Shown: in pieces, positions 22,099-29,375 of the stretch
Layout: each line of letters starts with the position of its first letter
How positions within the stretch are numbered: position 1 is the stretch's first letter
Assembly: GCA_934667505.1 (NCBI GenBank)
Contig: CAKULY010000025.1
Coordinates: forward strand, 1-29,746
Direction: 5' to 3'
Source: an uncultured Treponema sp.
Lineage (GTDB): Bacteria > Spirochaetota > Spirochaetia > Treponematales > Treponemataceae
DNA length: 29,746 nt
Translations under genes and position numbers: made by a program
The notes under the pieces: generated by a model
The model's input: the letters and a program-made list of their open reading frames with translations, nothing else
Told to the model about the DNA's origin: nothing
Database searches by the model: none

Positions 22099-23112
22099 AT
22101 GAAAAAACAAGTTTTTTGGGTTACTACAGTATTCTTTTTCTTCATCGTGATTGAAAAAACAAACGCAGCAAATGCAAATTTTTTATTTACCCAGTTTTGC
22201 GGATTTAGAAAAGGCGCAATAAACGAATACGTACTTGAAAAAAACAGTTCTGGCGACCTAAAAAAGCTTAGTCAATTAGAATGGGAGCTTAATCCCGCGT
22301 TTTATACAGGAATTGCAAGCACGCTTTCGTTCGGATTTGGGAAAAAAAATAGAAATCAAATTGGAATGCAGCCATTTTTTGCCTGGTTCGGAAATTTTCC
22401 AAGCGGAAAGATGTACGATTCAGATTGGCTAGATTTAAATGATGTAAAAAATATCTATTCTATAAGCGAAAATTTTGTAGACACAGGATTATTTGCGGGG
22501 CTTAATTTATTTTGGAAGTATTCCCCATTAAAAATATTTGCATTTTCGTTTGAAGCAAAATTTCAGTACGATTACATCCATTTTGAAGCAAAAAATGGTT
22601 ACGGCTGGTATGGAGATGCATACCACAGCTCTACCGGCACAAACGTTTCTTACGATAGTTCAGCTGCAAAATTTATACCTTCAGGAAAGCTGTTCGGAAT
22701 TGCATATAAAAAGAATCTTTATTCGACTTGGGTTTCTGCGCAAGCAATTTTTTTTCCTTTTAAATATGCAACTTTAAAACTTGGAGCAGGGATTTCGCCA
22801 TTTGCATATTTTTCTTCAATAGATAAGCACTACAATAACGAGGGTGGAAACTTTTTCAAAGACATTGCAACTGGATTTTTTTCTCAAGGAAGTTTTTTTA
22901 CTTCTATTGATATACACAACTCTTTAAAAACATTGATTTTTTCTTTTTCCGCAAATAAAAGTTTTTCGCCTATGCTAACAGGTATTTCATACAGGGGCAG
23001 TTCTTCAGAAGGTCCTTTTAGTTTAATTTCTGTAAAAAGCGGCGGCGACATAAATTACTGGGACTTTACTTTTTCATTAACAATTAAGCTAAGCAGAAAA
23101 AACGCATTGTAA
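22099..23112 (+). CDS. Exported protein, probable outer membrane beta-barrel
   Basis: A 337-residue protein that I do not recognise. It has a signal peptide (hydrophobic VFWVTTVFFFFIVIE, cleavage near NAANA) and then many alternating aromatic/polar strands with Gly and Asn turns. The last strands (INYWDFTFSLTIKL) look like the end of a membrane barrel, though a short basic tail SRKNAL follows. It is placed 8 bases after the pseudouridine synthase gene. The stop at 23110-23112 lies only 19 bases before a truncated outer membrane protein gene, at what looks like a sequence junction, so the last residues may not be original. Confidence 0.7.
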   Translation: MKKQVFWVTTVFFFFIVIEKTNAANANFLFTQFCGFRKGAINEYVLEKNSSGDLKKLSQLEWELNPAFYTGIASTLSFGFGKKNRNQIGMQPFFAWFGNFPSGKMYDSDWLDLNDVKNIYSISENFVDTGLFAGLNLFWKYSPLKIFAFSFEAKFQYDYIHFEAKNGYGWYGDAYHSSTGTNVSYDSSAAKFIPSGKLFGIAYKKNLYSTWVSAQAIFFPFKYATLKLGAGISPFAYFSSIDKHYNNEGGNFFKDIATGFFSQGSFFTSIDIHNSLKTLIFSFSANKSFSPMLTGISYRGSSSEGPFSLISVKSGGDINYWDFTFSLTIKLSRKNAL

Positions 23113-23131
23113 CAAAATTCCTGGTACCATA

Positions 23132-24979
23132 ATGAAGTACAAGTTCATCAGCGACGGCAACTGGACAGCCGACATTAAGGCTCCGGATACTGTTGATGAC
23201 GGTTTCGGCGGCTTGAACGGTCTTGTTGACGTAAACGTTCTTGGCGCAGGCGGCGACGGCGCTGCAGCTAGCGGTCCTAAGATTAAGTTCCTTACTTGGA
23301 GCATGCTTGGGGCGCAAACAAAATTCCTTTTGAACGATGATACAGCTAATGAACTTGACAAAGGTGTTCAGTCTGCAGGTATAAACTTCAAATCTTATGT
23401 AAAATTTGCAGGCGATGTTCTTCCTAAAGTTCCAATGTACGTAGAAATTGCTGTCGCTGAACAAGATTCTTTTGAAAATCTTTACAAACAAGGCGATAAA
23501 GAAGAAAAAATCGACTTTATCGACGGTTTGAAAAAATTCGGTGTAGGAATTCTTACTTCTCCTGTAGATGCACTTGACGGCGGAGCTGCAAACGCAACAT
23601 ATCTTGGACACTTCAAGTTTGGAATCAGTTCTGACTATGTAAACTGGACAACAGGCTATAAATATGCAAAACTTCCACCACACCAAATCAACGACTGGAT
23701 TACAGTAGACAAGGAATGGGAAGCAGGATATTCGGCAGTTGGTGGATTCAACTACTTTGAGCTTGGACACAAACTCCAGCAGCTTGGACCTGTAACACTC
23801 AAGGCAGCTATAGCTCCAAACCGCAGCGCAGACCGCAAAGGCGAACAGTTCGGCTTCTTTGGCTGGGTAAACGCTTCTGTTGGACCAATGGCTACTGTTG
23901 ACTTCCAGTACAACGCAGCTCTTGGAAAAACTTTCGATACAATCTTTGGTCACTGCTACGAACAGGATTTCATCGTTGGTTACAAAGGTGTTTATGGTCC
24001 AGTTACAGCACGTGCTAACTACGTTGCAAACCTTTATGGCGATGGCGACCTTGTAAAAGTAAATGGCGTTGTAAAAAAGACAACATTTGCACCAGCTGCA
24101 TCTGACGTAGGAGCAGTAGATCCAACAATTTCTGCCCTTGCAAATATGGCAGCAACAGCAGACGTAAACTATACAAACGACACATTGAGTGCAACAGTTG
24201 GTGGACGCTTCCGCGGTAAACAAGCAGGTCTTATGTACGTAGAAGAAGGTGCAGATGACCATACAAACGTTAGCGACCAGCTTGGTAACTTGAACCACAT
24301 GAGATTCTGGGCAGATGTAAACGCAAACGTAACAACAGCCTTGAACATTGGTTTGAATCCATATCTTGAAATGACTTTGGACAAAGACCTTAAATCTCCA
24401 TATAAAGATGCAGACACAATGAAAATCTACGCAAAGCCATACTTCGCGCTCGACCTTGACGAAGCATTCTACGTTCCAGGAAAACTTGACGGCTATGCAG
24501 AATTCAACTACTTCACAAAAGAAGCAGACAAAGTTTCTTCTGTAATTGGCAACAACCAGTTCAGAATCGAAGCAGCCGGAATCAAATATTCTATGGAATT
24601 GAGCGGAGTTGTTAAAGGTATCGAAGCAATCTACTGCTACGACGACACAAATGGCGACAAGCTTTTCAACAGCGTAATTTCAACAATCAAGTTCGACAAA
24701 GACTACAACGTTCAGGCAGGTTTCGGTATAAGAACAAAGAACTCTGAGTCAACAGTAGAAATCAACAATCCGTTTGGCTTCTTTGTTGGAGCTACAAAGA
24801 AACTTCCAGTTCTTGCAAAACCAACAGCATATCTTCAGTTTATGTACGCAATGGATCCATACAACGCATTTGGCGACGGTCCGACAGCATACAAACTTGA
24901 CGACTACAAGCTCAAGAACGGTGTTTCAAACTATGAAAACAACGCTGCAGTACGAATTGGATTGCACTGGGACCTCTAG
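23132..24979 (+). pseudogene. Large outer membrane protein lacking its 5' end (signal peptide and first domain missing)
   Basis: A 615-codon open frame. It starts in mid-domain: YKFISDGNWTADIKAPDTVDDGFGG resembles the closing strands of a CBM48/E-set carbohydrate-binding domain, whose earlier strands and signal peptide are absent. There is no Shine-Dalgarno site or promoter before the first ATG, and the same frame is closed by a stop at 23090. The rest is a long series of amphipathic strands ending in AAVRIGLHWDL, a good outer membrane C-terminus. Its codon use (GGC, AAC, CTT, GGA rich) looks like a highly expressed gene and differs from the AT-rich genes on both sides. It is either a 5'-truncated gene, a silent cassette for recombination, or an assembly join. 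Confidence 0.65.
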
Positions 24980-25003
24980 TCTTGGGTAGTGGAGGAAAAA
25001 TAT

Positions 25004-25423
25004 ATGAAAAAATTTATACTTAGCATTTTGGCTGTTTTTGCAGTATTTGCAATGACTAGTTGTGAAATGACTTATGACAAGGATTACGAAACATTAACAC
25101 AATGGTTCGCTCCACACACAGGCGACACAGGCGACTGGATAGCACCTTCTAGCGAATGTGAAATGACTTACAACGCAGGAACAGGTTTGTATGAAATTGA
25201 AATTACAACAAACCGTAAAAACGTAGGTATTAGCGTTTGTAAAGATGCAAACTACGGCGGACAGCTCAACTGGGATAAATCTGACGAAGCAACACAGGCT
25301 GCTTTCACTTGGCGAGAAGATTATGGAAACAAGCAGTTAGTTATCAAAAAGAAGGGAACTTACCTTGTAACAGTTGATAATAGCAATCCGGAATCTCCAA
25401 GTTGGACTGTAACAGCAAAATAA
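25004..25423 (+). CDS. Small surface lipoprotein
   Basis: A 139-residue protein starting at ATG 25004, where GGAGG stands 9 bases upstream; a frame start 15 bases earlier has no ribosome site. The signal peptide ends in a lipobox, AMTSC (Cys about residue 20). The mature part has short beta strands with conserved Trp and Gly (TGDWIAP, GLYEIEI, GGQLNWDKS, GTYLVTVDN, SWTVTA). This suggests a small beta-sandwich of the kind seen in SusE/SusF-like or E-set glycan-binding lipoproteins; that is a guess from pattern. It follows the outer membrane protein gene by 24 bases and probably shares its transcript. Confidence 0.8.
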   Translation: MKKFILSILAVFAVFAMTSCEMTYDKDYETLTQWFAPHTGDTGDWIAPSSECEMTYNAGTGLYEIEITTNRKNVGISVCKDANYGGQLNWDKSDEATQAAFTWREDYGNKQLVIKKKGTYLVTVDNSNPESPSWTVTAK

Positions 25424-25440
25424 AAGCGTAGTTGCTAAAA

Positions 25441-25464
25441 GTAATTTGAAGGTACTTCAATTAC
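25441..25464 (+). other. Imperfect palindrome between the two lipoprotein genes
   Basis: GTAATTTGAAG and CTTCAATTAC pair over 10 bases with one bulged T around a 3-base loop. It stands just before the terminator-like motif at 25470 and could be an operator or mRNA end structure. Confidence 0.4.
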
Positions 25465-25469
25465 AAATT

Positions 25470-25491
25470 AGGTTTGCGTTGCAAACTTTTT
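25470..25491 (+). terminator. Terminator-like hairpin carrying the shared GTTTGC...GCAAAC motif
   Basis: GTTTGC-GTT-GCAAAC (25472-25486) is a perfect 6-pair hairpin followed by TTTTT, about 50 bases after the small lipoprotein stop. It would serve as an intrinsic terminator. The same sequence occurs upstream of the acyl-CoA synthetase and fabF genes, so a regulatory role for the next gene is also possible. Confidence 0.6.
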
Positions 25492-25529
25492 ATTACCCAA
25501 TCATTTGATTGATTTTTTTGGGAGAAAAT

Positions 25530-27017
25530 ATGAAAAAAATAATTGGAAAGTTAGCAGGTACAATTCTTGCCGCTGCAGCACTTTTTTCTGTTGCAAGTTG
25601 CAAGAATCAGCTTGACTATGTAAACGATACAACTGCTATAAATAGAATGAAAATTCTTGGCTTTCATGCATCAGGCGAAGCTCTTAAAAGTTATAACGGT
25701 GCAACTGCAGCATTGTATGTAGTCGAAAATGAAGTTGCTAAATGTATCGCAAAAGGTGAAGTTGCAGGAACAAATTCTAGTAATTTAAATTATCTGTCTG
25801 GAAATGCTTATGTAAAATTAACCACACCTTACATTTTTGATGGAGATAAATATCATGTATCATCTATAGAAATGTATCTTGTTGTTGCAGATAAAACTTT
25901 GAAAGTTTGGAATAAAGATTTTACTTCAAAGGAAAATGCATCACTTTCAATTCCTTCATCTCCGGCTGGAACAGATGACAAGGATTTGGAAGAACGCTTT
26001 GTAACTATAACCGTACCAAGTGTAGATGATAATGCGGCTGTTCTTTATAATTTTGCGAAGTCAAATTCTGTTACAGAACCTACAAAATCAAACTTGTATG
26101 AAATTTATGCAGACAAAGTTGGCATTTTAGGCAATAAAACAATTGCAGAATGGAATAAAATTCCAGGTATTAAAGTAGAAACTGAAACTTCTAAAACAAC
26201 CAATCCAAAATACACCATTACAATATCAGGACTTGATAATGATATTGGAGGGAAATATGGAGTAAGAGGTGCTTCTATTTCTGCAAAAGATTCTGATTTA
26301 GGAGATCATTGGGATCAAAAGAATCCTGACGAAGGGTTGGACTCTGCCATAGCGAAAGACGATAAAGACGTGGCTAAGATTTCATTTACATTTTATGGTA
26401 AAAAACCTAGCTGGGCAAATGCCGAAGATGTGGGACCTGCATTTAAAATTGTAAAAGTAGGAACTGAAAAAGACCCTTGGGAATGTCTTCTTGGTGATTC
26501 AAGAAATATAAACTTATTTTTTCCAAAAGATATAGGTTCTAATGATGTAACAGTTTCTATTGATTACACAATGCTTAATTCCAATGCAAAGAAATTTACA
26601 GCGGCAACTAAGGAAGATTCAAAATATGTAAAGAAATTTACTATTAGTAATGTCATTCTTAAAAATGCTCCTGCAATTGGAAATGCTGGATACATTGCAT
26701 TGTGCGAGGCTTGGTTACCAGGAAACATATGGGGTGTAAAAACTTCAAACAAAATTACTTCTCTTGCTGGTAAAAATGCTATTCTTGCACTTAATTATGA
26801 TTATTGTATAGATGCTAGTTCTTCAGATTCTTCCGTTGAATTAAAATTACAAGCGGTAAATCCTGCGGAAGACAATGATGGAAAATTCTGGGAAAATAAA
26901 ATTTACGCAGACTCAGATCCAAAAGCGTCTGTAAGTTTTTCAGAATACAAAGACAAGAATATAAATCTTGTCTATGACATAACTGCAAAAACAGCAAAAG
27001 TTGAAGTAGCAAACTAA
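25530..27017 (+). CDS. Large surface lipoprotein of unknown function
   Basis: A 495-residue protein from ATG 25530, with GGAGA 7 bases upstream. The signal peptide ends in the lipobox SVASC. The mature protein is acidic, rich in Asp, Ser, Asn and Lys, with many short strands such as KFTISNVILKNAP and NIWGVKTSNKI, and no Cys-rich or catalytic motif that I recognise. Two segments look related in tone (KYTITISGLDND and KKFTISNVILKN), hinting at repeated beta-sandwich domains. It follows the truncated outer membrane protein and a smaller lipoprotein, so a surface ligand-binding role is plausible but unproven. Base composition is more AT-rich than the outer membrane protein gene. Confidence 0.8.
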   Translation: MKKIIGKLAGTILAAAALFSVASCKNQLDYVNDTTAINRMKILGFHASGEALKSYNGATAALYVVENEVAKCIAKGEVAGTNSSNLNYLSGNAYVKLTTPYIFDGDKYHVSSIEMYLVVADKTLKVWNKDFTSKENASLSIPSSPAGTDDKDLEERFVTITVPSVDDNAAVLYNFAKSNSVTEPTKSNLYEIYADKVGILGNKTIAEWNKIPGIKVETETSKTTNPKYTITISGLDNDIGGKYGVRGASISAKDSDLGDHWDQKNPDEGLDSAIAKDDKDVAKISFTFYGKKPSWANAEDVGPAFKIVKVGTEKDPWECLLGDSRNINLFFPKDIGSNDVTVSIDYTMLNSNAKKFTAATKEDSKYVKKFTISNVILKNAPAIGNAGYIALCEAWLPGNIWGVKTSNKITSLAGKNAILALNYDYCIDASSSDSSVELKLQAVNPAEDNDGKFWENKIYADSDPKASVSFSEYKDKNINLVYDITAKTAKVEVAN

Positions 27018-27029
27018 AAATTATTTTTT

Positions 27030-27060
27030 ACACCTTGCGGAAAACCGCAAGGTGTATTTT
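27030..27060 (+). terminator. Strong intrinsic terminator after the large lipoprotein gene
   Basis: A perfect 11-pair stem, ACACCTTGCGG/CCGCAAGGTGT, with loop AAAA, followed by ATTTTTATA. It separates the lipoprotein locus from the accessory genes. Confidence 0.92.
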
Positions 27061-27074
27061 TATAGGAGAAAAAT

Positions 27075-27395
27075 ATGAATTGTAAAACTTTATCTAATAG
27101 TGGAGATTGCTCTAATTGGCAAAACAAAAATGGAACCAGTGATAGAAATTGTTCGTGTGGAACATGGAAAGAACACTGGCAAAATTTTAGTAACAAAAAA
27201 TGGCCAGAGACGTGTTCTGTTCAAAATTGTGATAATAAAGCAACTTTAGGAGCTCATATTATTAATAGTAATAATATGAGTGGAGAATGGATTGCCCCTT
27301 TTTGCAGTTCTTGCAACAAGAGAACCGATATCTTTTCATTAAAGCCAGATACTACAGTTGTTTCTGCGAATAAAGATTTAACTTGTGAAAAATAA
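27075..27395 (+). CDS. Small Cys-rich HNH-like protein
   Basis: A 106-residue protein with nine Cys. The central arrangement C47-x4-C52, then GAH61, then C77-x2-C80-N81 resembles a treble-clef/HNH zinc fold in which GAH supplies the catalytic-type His. A second pair, C26 and C28 in the CSCGTW block, precedes the WKEHW segment. I have a general memory of similar small hypotheticals in gut and enteric bacteria, but no named function. AGGAG lies 7 bases before the ATG. It lies between two strong terminators, with a small P-loop protein gene next on the same strand. Nuclease activity is only a suggestion from the motif. Confidence 0.7.
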   Translation: MNCKTLSNSGDCSNWQNKNGTSDRNCSCGTWKEHWQNFSNKKWPETCSVQNCDNKATLGAHIINSNNMSGEWIAPFCSSCNKRTDIFSLKPDTTVVSANKDLTCEK

Positions 27396-27429
27396 TTTTT
27401 AAAATAAGCATCTGTTGTATAACCCACAT

Positions 27430-27463
27430 ACTAGGTGTTTTTGACTACCTAGTTGTTTTTTTT
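27430..27463 (+). terminator. Intrinsic terminator between the HNH-like and P-loop genes
   Basis: ACTAGGT (27430-27436) and ACCTAGT (27447-27453) pair around a 10-base loop and are followed by TGTTTTTTTT. The T run ends right at the ribosome site of the next gene, which therefore needs either read-through or a promoter in the terminator region. Confidence 0.8.
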
Positions 27464-27475
27464 ATGGAGTTTATT

Positions 27476-27868
27476 ATGAAAAAATTAATCATCTTATCTG
27501 GAAGCTCAAATTCTGGAAAATCTGATACTTTAAAATACTTAGTCACAAAATTAGGAGGCACTCTTACAACTAATTATGATGACAAATATACATGTAATAA
27601 AGGAAAATTAAAACTATGCATTTGCACTGCAGGTGATAGTGCTAGTATAACAAATGATAATATCAATTTCTTTAATCAACACAAAAATTGTGATGTTTTT
27701 ATATCTGCAGCTAGAAGCAGTGGAGCAACTGTTAATCTTTTAGTTGATTGGGCTAATGCAAATAAAATTGATTATATTTATGTAACAAAAAGTTGGTTAG
27801 AAGATAAAAATAATAACTTTCATTTTTTTAATGATAAATTTGCTGATTTTTTAAATGCTCTAATATAG
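27476..27868 (+). CDS. Small P-loop NTPase-like protein
   Basis: A 130-residue protein from ATG 27476, with GGAG 7 bases upstream; a frame start at 27464 overlaps that site. A Walker A motif GSSNSGKS is at residues 9-16. A possible Walker B-like strand (NCDVFISAARS) ends without a clear acidic residue but holds an Asp, and the rest alternates strands and helices like a compact nucleotide-binding domain. It is too short for a full GTPase or AAA module and resembles small kinase-like or deoxynucleotide-type P-loop proteins only in the first strand. It is AT-rich, as is its HNH-like neighbour. Family not recognised. Confidence 0.7.
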   Translation: MKKLIILSGSSNSGKSDTLKYLVTKLGGTLTTNYDDKYTCNKGKLKLCICTAGDSASITNDNINFFNQHKNCDVFISAARSSGATVNLLVDWANANKIDYIYVTKSWLEDKNNNFHFFNDKFADFLNALI

Positions 27869-27938
27869 AATTTTTATGAGCAAAATTGAACATAGAAAAT
27901 TTTTGTATCGTTTTTTTCTAAAACTTGCATTTTTAATA

Positions 27939-27981
27939 TATATGGGATAATATAAACTTACACTTTGGATTATCCCATATA
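27939..27981. repeat. Thirteen-base inverted repeat upstream of the AAA ATPase gene
   Basis: Arms TATATGGGATAAT (27939-27951) and ATTATCCCATATA (27969-27981) are perfect complements separated by 17 bases. They end 18 bases before the ATPase start. No T run follows, so an operator or a structure in the leader is more likely than a terminator. Confidence 0.65.
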
Positions 27982-27999
27982 ATAATTTTGGAAGAAACT

Positions 28000-29232
28000 A
28001 TGTCATTTATAGAACGTCATGCAAAAAAAACAATAGAACGAATTTCCAATTCATTTCCGGCAGTTTTGGTTACAGGTGCAAGGCAAACTGGAAAAACAAC
28101 TCTTCTAAAAAGCATCACGGACAAAAAATCCGTTGGCTATCTTACATTCGATAATCCTATGGAAGAGCAGTCTGCAAAATCTGACCCGCAAATGTTTATC
28201 GATTTTCATCCTAACCCTTTTTTATTTGATGAAGTTCAGTATGTTCCCGATTTATTTCGTTATCTAAAAATTGAAATTGACAAGAATCGGCAAAACGGAA
28301 TGTACTATCTTACAGGAAGCCAGCAGTTTCGTCTTATGGAAAAAGCGACGGAAAGTCTTTCTGGAAGAATCGGAATCGTACAGCTTTATCCGCTTTCTGC
28401 ACGCGAAAAACGCGGCGATGGTTTTGACAAACCTTTTATTCCATCAAAAGAATATATTTTGCAGAGAAATAATGCATTTTCTAACAAGGAATTTTCTGCA
28501 ACAGAAATATGGAATTCTATTTTTATTGGTGGTTACCCAGAAGTTGTAACCAAAAATATTTCGCCAAATGATTTTTATTCAAATTATCTAAAAACTTATA
28601 TCGAGCGAGATATTCGAAGTCTTACCCAAGTAGCGAACGAAATGCAGTTTTTTCAGTTTATTTCGGTTGTTGCGGCAAGAACTGCACAGCTTGTGAATTA
28701 TGAAGACATTGCAAGTGAAGTCGGAATCAGCGAAGTTACGGCGAAAAAGTGGCTTTCGCTCCTCGTAACTTCTGGGCTTGTTTATTTGCTTCAACCGTTT
28801 TCAGTGAATGTTGAAAAGCGTGTTGTAAAAACTCCCAAACTTTATTTTGTTGACACAGGACTTGCCGCCTACCTTACAAGATGGACAGATTCAAATGTGC
28901 TTAGTTCTGGTGCTATGTCTGGTGCATTTTTTGAAACCTACATTGTGAGTGAAGTTTTAAAATCTTTCTGCAATGCCGGAATTGAGCCTCCGCTTTATTT
29001 CTACAGAGATAAAGACAAGATTGAAATTGACTTGGTTATTTTCTTGAATAACACAATTTACCCAATTGAAATAAAAAAGACCGCTTCGCCAAAGTCAGAC
29101 GATGCAAAAAACTTTTTCATTACAGGAAGAATTAAAAACATCGAAGTTGCTCCACCATGCATTGTTTGTAATTGTGCAAAGCCAATTTCTGTGTCAAAAG
29201 GGGTAATGGCAATTCCTGCAGAATACGTTTGA
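28000..29232 (+). CDS. AAA-type ATPase with DUF4143 domain
   Basis: A 410-residue protein of a family widespread in gut bacteria and archaea. The N-terminal AAA_14 domain has Walker A GARQTGKT (residues 26-33), Walker B FLFDEVQ (74-80) and the sensor segment YLTGSQQF. The middle contains a helix-turn-helix-like stretch (EVGISEVTAKKWLSLLVTSGLV). The C-terminal DUF4143 part ends with IEIDLVIF...YPIEIKKT, which has the spacing of a PD-(D/E)XK nuclease core. ATG 28000 is chosen because GGAAG lies 6 bases before it; a TTG start at 27988 is less likely. The role of the family is unsettled; it is often found near mobile elements. Confidence 0.9.
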   Translation: MSFIERHAKKTIERISNSFPAVLVTGARQTGKTTLLKSITDKKSVGYLTFDNPMEEQSAKSDPQMFIDFHPNPFLFDEVQYVPDLFRYLKIEIDKNRQNGMYYLTGSQQFRLMEKATESLSGRIGIVQLYPLSAREKRGDGFDKPFIPSKEYILQRNNAFSNKEFSATEIWNSIFIGGYPEVVTKNISPNDFYSNYLKTYIERDIRSLTQVANEMQFFQFISVVAARTAQLVNYEDIASEVGISEVTAKKWLSLLVTSGLVYLLQPFSVNVEKRVVKTPKLYFVDTGLAAYLTRWTDSNVLSSGAMSGAFFETYIVSEVLKSFCNAGIEPPLYFYRDKDKIEIDLVIFLNNTIYPIEIKKTASPKSDDAKNFFITGRIKNIEVAPPCIVCNCAKPISVSKGVMAIPAEYV

Positions 29233-29375
29233 AAAATAAATTAAATTTACTTAAAAAAACACCTGACCGTAGTTTAATTTATGACAAAGGTAAATCAGTT
29301 GGTTATTCTATTTGATGTACGTGTTCTTAGCTTTAATTAACCCTTGCCATTTACACAAATTTTATAACAGGATTT

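Noticed and set aside
23084..24298. A 404-codon open frame antisense to the outer membrane protein gene
   Set aside because: It is Cys- and Val-rich without any recognisable domain, and mirrors the strong codon bias of the plus-strand gene. It has no ribosome site and is best explained as a shadow frame.
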